From positions 8,180,501-8,244,500 of the forward strand of contig NZ_JACHNC010000001.1 of the NCBI RefSeq assembly GCF_014205215.1: a DNA stretch of 64,000 nucleotides. The letters are read 5' to 3'. Every line of letters begins with the position of its first letter. Position 1 is the stretch's first letter. The DNA comes from Actinoplanes lobatus. Lineage in GTDB: Bacteria; Actinomycetota; Actinomycetes; Mycobacteriales; Micromonosporaceae. A model generated the notes under the pieces. That model was not told the origin of the DNA. It worked only from the letters and a program-made list of their open reading frames with translations, and ran no database searches. Positions 17,359 to 26,191 of this stretch are shown here, piece after piece. Made by a program: the position numbers and the translations under genes.

Positions 17359-18111
17359 ATGACTGATTCGTGGGCGTTGTTCGACCGGCTCGCTGACGAC
17401 TACGACCAGGTGGTTCCGTTCTTCGCCGGGTTCGCGGCACGGTTCCTCGAGGTGGTCGGCCCGACGCCGGGGAGCCGGATGGTGGACGTCGGCAGTGGCC
17501 GCGGTGCGATCGCGACAGCGGCCGCCGCCCGCGGTTGTGCCGTGACGGCGGTCGACGCCGCGCCGCGGATGGCGTCGTTGCTGGCCGCCGGGCATCCGGA
17601 GATCGACGTCCGGCTGATGGACGTGCACCGGCTCGACCTGCCGGATGGCTGTTTCGATGTGGCGACCGGCGGTTTCGTCATCCACCTGGTCGCCGATCCG
17701 GTACGGGTGCTCGGCGAGCTGCGCCGGGTGCTACGGCCGGGCGGTGTGGTGGCGCTGTCCGTTCCGGGCCGTCGCGAACCGGGCCATCGCTGGGAGCGGT
17801 TCAACCGCATCTGGGCGGAGGTCACGCCGCCGGACCGGCCCCGCATGGATGTTCCGGGCTGGCTGGCCGAGGCCGGCTTCACCGACCTGCGTACCGTCGA
17901 CATCGCCGTGGACATCCCGGTCCCGGATCCGCGGACGTGCTGGGACTTCCACATGTCGCACGGCTTCGCGGCCCGGGTGGAGACGCTGAGCCCGGCCGAC
18001 GCCGGCGAGTTCCGCCGCCGGTCGCTGGCCGAGCTGACCCGCATGCACGAGGACGGCGGGATCGTGCTGGACAGTCCGGCCGTCGTGCATATCGGGCGGG
18101 CGGCCGGCTGA
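17359..18111 (+). CDS. class I SAM-dependent methyltransferase
   Basis: 250 residues. Motif I is MVDVGSGRGAIATAAAARG (residues 38-56), then the acidic AVDAAPRM and motif post-I DVRLMDVHRLDLPDGCFDVATGGFVIHLV. The LRRVLRPGGVVALSVPGR segment is that of the Methyltransf_11/25 group. The ATG at 17359 is chosen because the family starts right there (SWALFDRLADDYD); the upstream in-frame extension is unlike a protein. The substrate is unknown. It is convergent with the next gene (7-nt gap). Confidence 0.85.
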   Translation: MTDSWALFDRLADDYDQVVPFFAGFAARFLEVVGPTPGSRMVDVGSGRGAIATAAAARGCAVTAVDAAPRMASLLAAGHPEIDVRLMDVHRLDLPDGCFDVATGGFVIHLVADPVRVLGELRRVLRPGGVVALSVPGRREPGHRWERFNRIWAEVTPPDRPRMDVPGWLAEAGFTDLRTVDIAVDIPVPDPRTCWDFHMSHGFAARVETLSPADAGEFRRRSLAELTRMHEDGGIVLDSPAVVHIGRAAG

Positions 18112-18118
18112 TCCGGCG

Positions 18119-19120
18119 TCACTGCATGGCGGTCGCCGCCGGGTGGTCGAAGGACTCGGGGCAGCGGAAGACGTACAGGTCGTAGCCACGGCCGAAGGCC
18201 ACGCTGACGAAGTCCGGGGACGCGTCCGGGTCCTCCTCGATCGGCCGCCAACTGCAGTGCCTGCCGTTCCAGTCGGTCGAGGCCGCGGTGAAGGTCAGGG
18301 TCATCGCGACCCCGCAGACAGAGCAATTCATCGGGTACGGGTCGGTCAGCGACCATCTGGCGAACCCGCCGACCTTCCAGCCCGGCGCTTGCGACAGTGC
18401 GCTCTGATAGTCGAGGAGTTCGTCCTCGTCCTCCTCCTCCAGTTCCTCGTCCCGGGCGTCGAGCCGGTCCCGCAGATCCTCGGGAAGCAGGTCGGCGTAC
18501 TGGTACTCGCGCACCTGCTCCGGATGCACCACGCAAGGATCCGGCAGATACATGTCGCTGATCACCGCCGGTTCCGGAGGTGTCTGGCGAACCTGCCCGA
18601 CCGCGGCGCTGTCCCGCCAGAAGAAGAACACCTTCGGGCTGTAGTGGGCGTCCTCGTGGTCGACCGGGCACCACAGCACCTGGAGCAGATCGGTGCCGTC
18701 CGGCCCGGCGTAGTCGGGGACGTCCTTCCGGTACAGCTGGGCGACGGGGATCAGCGGGATCGGCTCCTCGAGCAGGTCGTCCAGTTCGAGGTGTTTGTCG
18801 GCATCGACCTCGGCGCGTTCCGCCGCGGTGAGGAACTCTCCGCCGGGCAGCGCCGGCCGGGCCCAGGCGTCGGCGAGGATCTCCCGCTTGCGGCGCTCGA
18901 TGGCCGGCGTGGTCAGGTTGGACGTCCCGTGGGCGCCCGCGTCGTCGCAGACCGGCCACGGCTCGTCGGCGGGCCACAGCAGCGGGCCTCCGACCGAGCT
19001 GTCGGCGACGGTCGGCTCGCCCGGCCGCGGGTGCAGGCGGGTCGCGGTCGTCGAGTGTTCCCGCAGCTCAGGGAAGAGCTGAGTGATGTCCAGGGGCCGC
19101 GGCGGCGTGGTTCGAGACAT
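18119..19120 (-). CDS. DUF1963 (YwqG)-like protein
   Basis: 333 residues starting at ATG 19120. Features are LFPELREHSTTATRLHPRPG, GGPLLWPADEPWPVC, PLIPVAQLYRKDVPD and the C-terminal CPESFDHPA. The pattern of proline-led strands and 'GGxP-W-P' resembles DUF1963/YwqG proteins, whose function is unknown. An acidic insertion (DEELEEEDEDELLD) lies near residue 245. A CSVCG pair near 280 might bind a metal with the later Cys residues. It is divergent from the SDR gene. Confidence 0.65.
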   Translation of the reverse strand: MSRTTPPRPLDITQLFPELREHSTTATRLHPRPGEPTVADSSVGGPLLWPADEPWPVCDDAGAHGTSNLTTPAIERRKREILADAWARPALPGGEFLTAAERAEVDADKHLELDDLLEEPIPLIPVAQLYRKDVPDYAGPDGTDLLQVLWCPVDHEDAHYSPKVFFFWRDSAAVGQVRQTPPEPAVISDMYLPDPCVVHPEQVREYQYADLLPEDLRDRLDARDEELEEEDEDELLDYQSALSQAPGWKVGGFARWSLTDPYPMNCSVCGVAMTLTFTAASTDWNGRHCSWRPIEEDPDASPDFVSVAFGRGYDLYVFRCPESFDHPAATAMQ

Positions 19121-19158
19121 AGCCGGTGATCTTAGAACACCATGGGAAACCCACCAGG

Positions 19159-19179
19159 TGTACGGTACCGTTTCGTACA
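19159..19179. promoter_or_regulatory. palindromic operator, probably of the TetR regulator
   Basis: TGTACG at 19159-19164 and CGTACA at 19174-19179 are inverted arms of a 21-bp site. Inside lies the perfect 10-bp palindrome ACGGTACCGT (19162-19171). It sits 25 nt upstream of the SDR start, and the TetR gene is the second gene of that transcript. A related ACGGTACGGTACG string occurs at the SDR 3' end. Confidence 0.6.
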
Positions 19180-19203
19180 TCGACGTTCGAGGAGGGTTCG
19201 GGT

Positions 19204-20079
19204 ATGGCGGGAATCGCGGTAGTCACCGGGGCGGCCGGCGGCATCGGATATCACACGGCGCTCGGGCTGGCGCGGTCTGGGACGGGCGTGCTGATCGCGT
19301 CCCGCGACCGGCGGCGGGGTGAGGCGGCGGCCGAGCGCATTAGCGCCGAGACGGCCGGGAACAGCCCGGAAACAGCCTGGTGGGAGCTCGATCTGGGCGA
19401 TCTGGCATCGGTCCGGCGGTTCAGCGAGCGATTCCATGACGCGTACGATCGTCTCGATCTCTTGATCAACAATGCCGGCGTGATGGCGCTGCCCCGCTCG
19501 GTGACCACCGACGGTTTCGAGCGTCAGCTCGGCGTCAACCATCTCGGGCACTTCGCGCTGACCGGCCTGCTGCTGCCCGCCCTGCTCACCACCGAGGGCT
19601 CCCGGGTGGTGACCGTGACGAGCGGCCTGCACAAGCGTGGCCGGATCGCCCTCGACGACCTGATGAGCGAACGCCGCTACGGAAAGTTCCGCGCCTACTG
19701 TCAGTCCAAGCTGGCCAACGTGCTGTTCGCGCTGGAGCTGGGCCGCCGGACCCCGCTGACCAGCGTGCTCGCCCACCCGGGGGTGGCGCACACCGATCTC
19801 GCCCGTACCGGAAATCGGTTTCGATCCTTGCTGATCGCCGCGGCCCGGGTGGGGGCGCAGTCGGCCGAGGATGGCGCGCTTCCGCTGTTGCACGCCGCGA
19901 TCGCCACGGATGTGCGCGGCGGCGAACTGTACGGCCCGGACGGCCCGGACGAGCGCCGCGGGAAACCGGCCCGGCTGGAGGTCGCGGCGCGGGGCCGGGA
20001 CGAGGAGACCGCCCGCCGCCTGTGGACGATCTCCGAGGAGCTGACCGGCGTACGGTACGGTACGTTCGTCCAGCATTGA
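19204..20079 (+). CDS. short-chain dehydrogenase/reductase
   Basis: 291 residues. The Rossmann motif is TGAAGGIG (8-15). NNAG lies at 89-92, and the catalytic residues are S140 (TVTSGLHKRG), Y165 and K169 (YCQSKLANV). The LINNAGVM/VNHLGHFALTGLLLP pattern is that of the retinol-dehydrogenase-like/oxidoreductase branch. The ATG 19204 follows a GGAGGG site. It is followed after 18 nt by a TetR gene, and a palindromic operator lies in its leader. The pair probably detoxifies an aldehyde or ketone ligand sensed by TetR (inference). Confidence 0.88.
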   Translation: MAGIAVVTGAAGGIGYHTALGLARSGTGVLIASRDRRRGEAAAERISAETAGNSPETAWWELDLGDLASVRRFSERFHDAYDRLDLLINNAGVMALPRSVTTDGFERQLGVNHLGHFALTGLLLPALLTTEGSRVVTVTSGLHKRGRIALDDLMSERRYGKFRAYCQSKLANVLFALELGRRTPLTSVLAHPGVAHTDLARTGNRFRSLLIAAARVGAQSAEDGALPLLHAAIATDVRGGELYGPDGPDERRGKPARLEVAARGRDEETARRLWTISEELTGVRYGTFVQH

Positions 20080-20097
20080 TCCGTCTTGGAGGGCGGT

Positions 20098-20685
20098 TTG
20101 CCCCAGTCCCCCGCCGCCCAGCACCGTCTGGATCCGGCGCGTGAGCAGGCCATCCTCGACGCGATCCGGGAGCTGCTGACCGAGGTCGGCTACGACCGGA
20201 TGTCCATCGACGAGGTGGCCCGCCGGGCCCGGGCCAGCAAGGCCACCATCTACCGCCGCTGGGCCGGCAAACCCGGCATGGTCACCGCCGCCCTGCACGG
20301 GATGATGCGGGAGCACCCGGCGCTGCCGGACACCGGAACGCTGCGCGGTGACCTGATCGCGGGCCTGACCATGTTCTGCCGGGTGTACGAGCGCAAGCAC
20401 CCGTACGTGCTGGCCCTGCTGTCGGCGATCCGGGCCGACCCGTCGCTGGGCCGACTGCTGCACGAGCACGTCCTGGCGACCGGCACGGCCGAGGCGGAGA
20501 TCGTCCTCGACCGTGCCGTCCGCCGCGGCGATCTGCCGGCCGCTCCGGGCACCGGGGTCGCCGTCGAGGTATGCAAGGCGATGCTGTGGCACCGGCTGCT
20601 GCTCACCGGCCTGCCGCTGGACGACGCATGGGTGGCCCACCTGGTCGACGACATCGTCCGCCCGCTGTTGGGCTCACCCTGGTGA
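20098..20685 (+). CDS. TetR-family regulator
   Basis: 195 residues. The start is TTG 20098, five nucleotides after GGAGGG; an upstream TTG at 20086 overlaps the binding site itself. The HTH is EQAILDAIRELLTEVGYDRMS then VARRARASKATIYRRWAGKPGMV (residues 16-62). The C-terminal part has the TetR_C pattern with YERKHPYVLALLSAIRADP. It lies directly after the SDR gene and likely represses the operon from 19159-19179. Confidence 0.9.
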   Translation: MPQSPAAQHRLDPAREQAILDAIRELLTEVGYDRMSIDEVARRARASKATIYRRWAGKPGMVTAALHGMMREHPALPDTGTLRGDLIAGLTMFCRVYERKHPYVLALLSAIRADPSLGRLLHEHVLATGTAEAEIVLDRAVRRGDLPAAPGTGVAVEVCKAMLWHRLLLTGLPLDDAWVAHLVDDIVRPLLGSPW

Positions 20686-20710
20686 AGGTCGCCCGCGTAG
20701 GGTGACGGCC

Positions 20711-21142
20711 GTGACTCTTATGATCGACGAGGACAGCCGCAAGGGCGGACAGTTCGCCTGCCAGTGCTGCGACAGCACCGCCGACCGGACGTGGGCGTTC
20801 ATCCACGACGAGAACGGCGCGGTGGCCGTCTACTTCGCCAGCTGCTACCACCACGACGGGGTGCACGAGGCGTGGATCGACGCGATCCTCGGCACCTGGG
20901 GTGAGGGCCGCACCGACGACCACATCACGTTCGGCTGCCGGGTCGGCCCGGTCCAGGGCCAGACCACGCCGGCCGCGACGCTTGTCGACGGGGGTTCGGC
21001 CGCGCCCGACGACCCGATGTTCGGGCAGAAGCTGAGCCGCGCGGACGGGCTCGCGCACCCGCGGATCGCCGAGTTCTGGAAGATCGTCGACACCATCCTG
21101 GAAAAGGACGATCTGGTACGGGGCCACCTCTACGGCGCGTGA
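20711..21142 (+). CDS. hypothetical protein with an N-terminal Cys cluster
   Basis: 143 residues from GTG 20711 (ATG 20720 is an alternative). The N-terminal part has FACQCCDSTADRTWAF and ASCYHHDGVHEAWIDAILGTWG. The CxCC plus a later Cys-Tyr-His-His could bind zinc. The rest (DDHITFGCRVGPVQGQT) is compact and acidic. Similar proteins occur in actinomycetes without known function. It ends 16 nt before the nitroreductase and may be co-transcribed with it. Confidence 0.65.
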   Translation: MTLMIDEDSRKGGQFACQCCDSTADRTWAFIHDENGAVAVYFASCYHHDGVHEAWIDAILGTWGEGRTDDHITFGCRVGPVQGQTTPAATLVDGGSAAPDDPMFGQKLSRADGLAHPRIAEFWKIVDTILEKDDLVRGHLYGA

Positions 21143-21158
21143 GGCGTACCGTGTCGAA

Positions 21159-21758
21159 GTGACCGACTTCAATCAGGTTCTGCGCGGGCGGCGGATGGTC
21201 CGCAACTACCGGCCCGACCCGGTGCCGGACGAGGTGATCGAGCGGGTCGTCAAGGTGGTGCACCGGGCCCCCAGCGCCGGTTTCAGCCAGGGGCACCGGA
21301 TCGTCGTCGTCTCCGATCCGAAGAAGCGGGCCGAGCTGGCCGCCGTCGCCGAGCCCTGGTATCTGGAGCACGGCTTCCACCCGTGGATCTCGCAGGCGCC
21401 GGTGCAGCTGGTGATCGGCATCCGCGAGGCGTCCTACCACGAGCGGTACACCGAGGCCGACAAGCTGGAGGCCGCCGAGGAGATCCCCTGGCCGGTGCCG
21501 TTCTGGTGGTTCGACTCCGGCGCACTGTTCGCGCTGCTCCAGTTGGCCGCCGCGAACGAGGGCCTGGCCAGCGGTTTCTACAGTCCGGCGTTCCCGGACG
21601 AGCTGGCCGCACTGTCCGCGGTAGCCGGGCTGCCCGACGACGTGGCCCTGGCCGGCGTGCTGACCGTCGGCTACCCGGCTGACGATCCGGGCGTGCCGAC
21701 CGCCAAACTCGCCAAGCGCCGCAAGCCCATCGACGAGCTGGTCACCTGGCTGCGCTGA
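21159..21758 (+). CDS. nitroreductase-family protein
   Basis: 199 residues from GTG 21159. The FMN-binding N-terminus is QVLRGRRMVRNYRPDPVPDEVIERVV, then RAPSAGFSQGHRIVVV. The central helix FWWFDSGALFALLQLAAANEGLASGFYSP matches the family dimer interface, and the late GVLTVGYPADDP segment completes the flavin site. Such enzymes reduce nitro groups or quinones with NAD(P)H. It is short but complete. The next gene, mcrB, starts 21 nt later in the same direction. Confidence 0.87.
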   Translation: MTDFNQVLRGRRMVRNYRPDPVPDEVIERVVKVVHRAPSAGFSQGHRIVVVSDPKKRAELAAVAEPWYLEHGFHPWISQAPVQLVIGIREASYHERYTEADKLEAAEEIPWPVPFWWFDSGALFALLQLAAANEGLASGFYSPAFPDELAALSAVAGLPDDVALAGVLTVGYPADDPGVPTAKLAKRRKPIDELVTWLR

Positions 21759-21779
21759 GGCCGTGATGAAATAGCCGGC

Positions 21780-23933
21780 GTGAGCGACGACGTCATCATT
21801 CCCGCCCGTCAGGACGAGCGTGTCCGCGAGGTCGGGCGGGAACTGATCGAACGAGGTTTCCGGGACGGGACGTCCCTGTTCACCCCGGAGCGGGCGGTGT
21901 GGCGCCTGGAGACCGCCCTGGAGTTGCGGCGCTGCTACAACGAGCGGCCCGACCTCGGTTCCGACCCGTTCATGGTCAAACTGTCGAGGCAGCTGGGTGA
22001 TGCGTCCGATGACGCGAAACAGCTGCTCGCCGAGTTGCTGACACTCCAGGGGCTGCCGCTGTCGAACCTGACCGGCGGCAAGCTCCAGCAGCGCGTGACG
22101 ACGGTGCTCGGCTGGATGGATCAGCCGGTCGCCGTCCCCGCACACGTGCAATTGGCCTTCGACCAGGGCACCTGGAACGGCGGCACCGGCGCCCACACCA
22201 TGCTGTGGCGGTGGCTCGCCGACGCGGTCGACGTGCTGTGCGGCTGGTTCCAGCTCCCGGAGCCGGAGCGGCGGGAGGCCCTGTCCGGGGCGTGGGCCTG
22301 GCAGGCCGCCGTCGACCATTACCGGATCATGCCGTCGCTGCGGGCGTCGCTGCTCTACCTCGCCTTCCCGGACCACTTCCTGCCGATCCTGAACACCGCT
22401 CACCGGAAGGCGATCCGGGGCGTCTTCTTCAAGCCGGGCACGCCCACCGACGGTGACCTGGACCGGGAGCTCTTCGACATCACCGTGCGCCTGCAACGGG
22501 TGTCCGGGCAGCCGGTCGACTACTACCGGCCGCCGTTCGTCGCGCAGTGGCGCAACACCACCCGGCCGCCCGGTGAGCGCCGGGCCTGGCTGGTCCGGCC
22601 ACGCCCGGGCGGGGCGGAGCTGGCCGCGCGGTGGCGGGAGCAGTCGTTCGTCTCCCTGGCCGCCACGCACCTCGGCGGGATCCCGGCGGGCGCCCCGGTT
22701 CCGGACGTCCGGGCCGCCGTCGAGGCCGGGTACCAGCACCTCGACTACGCCCGGCAGGTGGCCCTGGTCAGCGAGTTCCACGCGGTCCTGTCCCGGATGG
22801 ACAGCGACGACATCGTCGTCACCCTGGTGGACGATCAGCTGTATCTCGGTGTCATCGACGGCGAGGCCGAGTACGGCGACGCCCAGCTGCGCCGCCCGGT
22901 CGGCTGGCTCACCACACCGCCCGTCCCGATCGGGTCGCTGCCCGCTCCGCTCCCCGCCGAGCTGGACAAACAGGGCACCGTCGTCGACCTGACCGGCTCC
23001 CTGGACGCGCTGTCCGCGCTGGTGGACTCCAGCGAGCCGGTCGACGAACCGCAGCCGGTGTCCGCCCGCCCCGGGCTCACCGGTCTGCCCCCGGTGACCG
23101 CCGGCCTGGCGGACGAGCTGTTCCTCGACCGGTTCTGGCTACAGGAACTGGTCGAGCTGCTGTGGGACCGGCGGCAGGTGATCCTGCACGGGCCGCCCGG
23201 CACCGGCAAGACCTTCCTGGCCCGGGCCGTCGCCAACCACATCGCCGAACGGGACGCCGTCCGGCTCGTGCAGTTCCATCCGTCGTACTCGTACGAGGAC
23301 TTCTTCGAGGGTTTCCGGCCCGCCGAGGGAGCGGCCGGGTCGGTGGCCTTCGCCAAGACCCCCGGCCCGCTGCGGGCGATCGCCGCCGAGGCGCGGGACA
23401 ATCCGGACCGCCCCTACGTGCTGATCATCGACGAGATCAACCGCGGCAACCTCGCGAAGATCTTCGGCGAGCTGTACTTCCTGCTGGAGTACCGGGACGA
23501 GGCGGTTCTTCTCCAGTACTCGCCGTCCGAGGCGTTCAACCTGCCGCCGAACGTGTTCATCATCGGCACGATGAACACCGCGGACCGGTCGATCGCCATG
23601 GTCGACGCGGCGATCCGGCGGCGGTTCGCGTTCCTCGAGCTGCATCCGGGTGAGGCACCGGTGTCCGGCCTGCTGGCGGCCTGGCTGAAGGAGCACGGCA
23701 CCGACGGCGACCAGCGGGCGGTTCTGCTGGACGCGCTCAACGACGCGATCGGCGAGGAGGACCGCGACTTCCAGATCGGGCCGTCCTATCTGATGCGCAA
23801 GAACGCGGTGCTGGAACGGGTGTGGCGGCATGACCTGCTGCCGCTGCTGGAGGAGCACTACTACGGCCGGATGTCGCGTCGGCAGGTACACGACCGGTTC
23901 GGGCTCGACGCCATCCGTGCGCAACTGCCGTGA
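21780..23933 (+). CDS. mcrB: McrB-type AAA+ GTPase of a type IV restriction system
   Basis: 717 residues from GTG 21780. The C-terminal AAA+ domain has Walker A GPPGTGKT (471-478), the McrB-specific FHPSYSYEDFFEGFRP, Walker B LIIDEINRGNLAKIFGEL (548 on) and the sensor/signature IIGTMNTADRSIAMVDAAIRRRF. The long N-terminal part (1-460) is not the Escherichia coli McrB DNA-binding domain. It contains LRASLLYLAFPDHFLPILNTAHRKAIRG and a beta-rich EVE/PUA-like stretch (MDSDDIVVTLVDDQLYLGVIDGEAEY) that may read modified bases. McrB translocates DNA with GTP and activates McrC. It overlaps mcrC by 4 nt (GTGA). Confidence 0.92.
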   Translation: MSDDVIIPARQDERVREVGRELIERGFRDGTSLFTPERAVWRLETALELRRCYNERPDLGSDPFMVKLSRQLGDASDDAKQLLAELLTLQGLPLSNLTGGKLQQRVTTVLGWMDQPVAVPAHVQLAFDQGTWNGGTGAHTMLWRWLADAVDVLCGWFQLPEPERREALSGAWAWQAAVDHYRIMPSLRASLLYLAFPDHFLPILNTAHRKAIRGVFFKPGTPTDGDLDRELFDITVRLQRVSGQPVDYYRPPFVAQWRNTTRPPGERRAWLVRPRPGGAELAARWREQSFVSLAATHLGGIPAGAPVPDVRAAVEAGYQHLDYARQVALVSEFHAVLSRMDSDDIVVTLVDDQLYLGVIDGEAEYGDAQLRRPVGWLTTPPVPIGSLPAPLPAELDKQGTVVDLTGSLDALSALVDSSEPVDEPQPVSARPGLTGLPPVTAGLADELFLDRFWLQELVELLWDRRQVILHGPPGTGKTFLARAVANHIAERDAVRLVQFHPSYSYEDFFEGFRPAEGAAGSVAFAKTPGPLRAIAAEARDNPDRPYVLIIDEINRGNLAKIFGELYFLLEYRDEAVLLQYSPSEAFNLPPNVFIIGTMNTADRSIAMVDAAIRRRFAFLELHPGEAPVSGLLAAWLKEHGTDGDQRAVLLDALNDAIGEEDRDFQIGPSYLMRKNAVLERVWRHDLLPLLEEHYYGRMSRRQVHDRFGLDAIRAQLP

Positions 23934-25129
23934 ACCGCGTCGACCTGGGTGAACTCGACAAGAGCGGGGCCCGCTGCGAGCTCACCGTGGACCAGGCGGC
24001 GGCGCTCGACGCGACCGGCCTGGTGAAGCCGCGTCCGGAGGGCGGTGGGTGGTGGCGCCTGTGGCCGAACGGGTACGCGGGCGCCGTACGCATCGACGAT
24101 CTTGATGTTGAAGTGCACCCCAAGGTGGGCATCGCGCGGCTGCTCTTCCTGCTCGGTTATGCCGGTGATCCCGGGTTCCGGCCGGAGGACGTCGGCGCGG
24201 AGGCGGAGACGGAACTGTGGCCGGCGCTGGCCGAATCGCTGGCCCGGCAGGCGGAGCGGGCGCTGGCGGCCGGGGTCATGCAGGGGTATGTCTCGGTTGA
24301 CGACGCGCTGCCGCTGGTGCGTGGCCGGATCCGGTTCGCCGACCAGATCTCGCACCGGGCCGGGCTGCCGCTGCCGGTCGAGGTCCGTTACGACGAGTAT
24401 TCGCCGGACATCGCCGAGAACCGGATCCTGCGGACGGCGCTGCGGCGGATGCGCGCGGTGCCGCGGCTGCCCGAGTCGGCGCGGGCCCGGCTCGGCCATC
24501 TGGACGCGCGCCTCGACGGGGTGCGGGTGCTGCCGCATGGCGCGATCCCGCCGGAGTGGAGGCCTTCTCGCCTGAACGCCCGTTATCTGCCGGCGCTGCG
24601 GCTGGCCGCTCTGGTGCTGCGCCAGCACAGTGCCGAGCCGGGCCCGGGCGGTCAGCGCATGGCGGCGTTCGTGGTGGACATGGCGCGGGTGTTCGAGGAT
24701 TTCCTGACCACGGCGTTGCGGGAGGCCCTGGCCGGCCGTCCGGGGCACACCGCCGGGCAGTACCACACCCATCTGGACACCTCACGCAAGATCCTGATCA
24801 AGCCGGACGTGGTTCATCTGGCCGGCGGGCGGCCGGTCGCGGTGTTCGACGCCAAGTACAAGCTGTCCTATCCGAACGAGGACGCCTACCAGATGCTGGC
24901 CTACTACACGGCGCTCGGCCTGGCCCGCGGCTGGCTGGTCTACGCGCAGGGCGCCGCCTCCGGCCCGCTGCCGGTCCGCAACACCGGGATCGAGATCATC
25001 CGCCGTCCGCTCGATCTGACCGCCCCGCCCGGCGAGTTGCTGGCGCAGGTCCGCATTCTCGCCGACCAGGCGGTTCCCGCCCAGGAGACAACCACGGGGG
25101 TACGCCGTCCGCGCGCCCTACCTCCGTAG
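23930..25129 (+). CDS. mcrC: McrC-type endonuclease subunit
   Basis: 399 residues from GTG 23930. An N-terminal beta domain with DLDVEVHPKVGIARLLFLLGYA (McrC family) precedes the helical YVSVDDALPLVRGRIRFADQ and EYSPDIAENRILRTALRRM. The nuclease core is PD-(D/E)xK: LIKPDVVH at about 288-295 and FDAKYK at about 305-310, with QMLAYYTA after it. It cuts DNA carrying modified cytosines, or phage DNA, when driven by McrB. The downstream 86 nt hold nothing obvious. Confidence 0.92.
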   Translation: MNRVDLGELDKSGARCELTVDQAAALDATGLVKPRPEGGGWWRLWPNGYAGAVRIDDLDVEVHPKVGIARLLFLLGYAGDPGFRPEDVGAEAETELWPALAESLARQAERALAAGVMQGYVSVDDALPLVRGRIRFADQISHRAGLPLPVEVRYDEYSPDIAENRILRTALRRMRAVPRLPESARARLGHLDARLDGVRVLPHGAIPPEWRPSRLNARYLPALRLAALVLRQHSAEPGPGGQRMAAFVVDMARVFEDFLTTALREALAGRPGHTAGQYHTHLDTSRKILIKPDVVHLAGGRPVAVFDAKYKLSYPNEDAYQMLAYYTALGLARGWLVYAQGAASGPLPVRNTGIEIIRRPLDLTAPPGELLAQVRILADQAVPAQETTTGVRRPRALPP

Positions 25130-25215
25130 TGGTACGCCAGGTCCCAACTCCGGCCTGACGCTCCGTGACTCTCCCGTTCCTACGCTCCCCTGTATCGGTT
25201 TCGTGGAAGGGGACC

Positions 25216-25545
25216 ATGATGGGTGTTCAAGAGGTGCTGGCCGCCGGGGTGTACACGATGAGCAGTGGCCGGATCATTGCCGGTGCGGCCGCGGTCGCCG
25301 GGCTGGCCGGGGTGATCGCCGGTGCCCGCGCCCTGGCCCGACCGGCCCGCGGCCCGGCCCTGTTCTCGCTGGCCGCGGCCCTGGTCGCGCTGGTCGGCGG
25401 CGGGTTCGTGGCAGCCACGTCGGACAGCGGCATCGGCACCGGCAACGGGCGCGGCGGAGCGTACGTGGCGATGGTGCTCGGCGTGATCAGCCTCGTGGTC
25501 GGCGGGCTGGTCCTGGCCCGTTCGCGCCGCGTCAGCGCTCCGTAG
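25216..25545 (+). CDS. small membrane protein, DUF6223-like
   Basis: 109 residues from ATG 25216 (a second ATG follows directly) after GGAAGGGG. Three hydrophobic segments follow the YTMSSGRIIAGAAAVAGLAGVI motif: ALFSLAAALVALVGGGFVAAT and AMVLGVISLVVGGLVLA. A GTGNGRGG turn separates the last two. The layout fits the actinomycete DUF6223 family, of unknown function (tentative). Its end overlaps the convergent response regulator by 14 nt. Confidence 0.7.
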   Translation: MMGVQEVLAAGVYTMSSGRIIAGAAAVAGLAGVIAGARALARPARGPALFSLAAALVALVGGGFVAATSDSGIGTGNGRGGAYVAMVLGVISLVVGGLVLARSRRVSAP

Positions 25546-26191
25546 GGGCTGACCAGCCCGGAACGATCAGGCCCGATTCGTAGGCCAGAATCACCAGCTG
25601 AGCCCGGTCCCGGACGCCCGTCTTGGTCATGATCCGGCTGACGTGGGTCTTCGCGGTGGCCGGGCTGAGCACCAGGTGGGCGGCGATCTCGTCGTTCGAC
25701 AGGCCGGCCGCCACCAGGGCCATCACCTCGCGTTCCCGGTCGGTGAGCGCGCTCAGCCTCGGGCCCGGGTCCGGGTGGGTGGCGCGGGCCGCGAACTCGG
25801 CGATCAGGCGGCGGGTGACGGCCGGCGCGATCAGAGCGTCCCCGCGGGCGACGACCCGGACGGCGTGGATCAGCTCGGCCGGTTCGGTGTCCTTGACCAG
25901 GAAGCCGCTCGCGCCGGCGCGCAGTGCACCGTAGACGTACTCGTCCAGGTCGAACGTGGTCAGCATGATCACCCGAGCGCCGGTGATCTCCCGGGTGGCG
26001 GCCAGCCCGTCGAGCCGCGGCATCCGGATGTCCATGAGCACCACGTCCGGCCGCAGGTCCCGCGCCAGGCGGACGGCCTCGGCCCCGTCACCGGCCTCGC
26101 CCACCACCTCCAGGCCGTCCTCTCCGTCGAGGATCGACCGGAATCCGGCCCGGACCAGCGTCTGGTCGTCCGCCAGCAGAATCCTGATCAT
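25532..26191 (-). CDS. NarL/LuxR-type response regulator
   Basis: 219 residues from ATG 26191, overlapping the kinase stop by 4 nt. The receiver domain has the acidic pair in LLADDQ, phospho-acceptor D54 (VLMDIRM) and K104 (FLVKDT). The C-terminal GerE HTH is LTDREREVMALVAAGLSNDEIAAHLVLSPATAKTHVSRIM. It is phosphorylated by the kinase encoded just upstream. The likely target is the co-directional APC transporter operon (inference). Confidence 0.93.
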   Translation of the reverse strand: MIRILLADDQTLVRAGFRSILDGEDGLEVVGEAGDGAEAVRLARDLRPDVVLMDIRMPRLDGLAATREITGARVIMLTTFDLDEYVYGALRAGASGFLVKDTEPAELIHAVRVVARGDALIAPAVTRRLIAEFAARATHPDPGPRLSALTDREREVMALVAAGLSNDEIAAHLVLSPATAKTHVSRIMTKTGVRDRAQLVILAYESGLIVPGWSAPTER

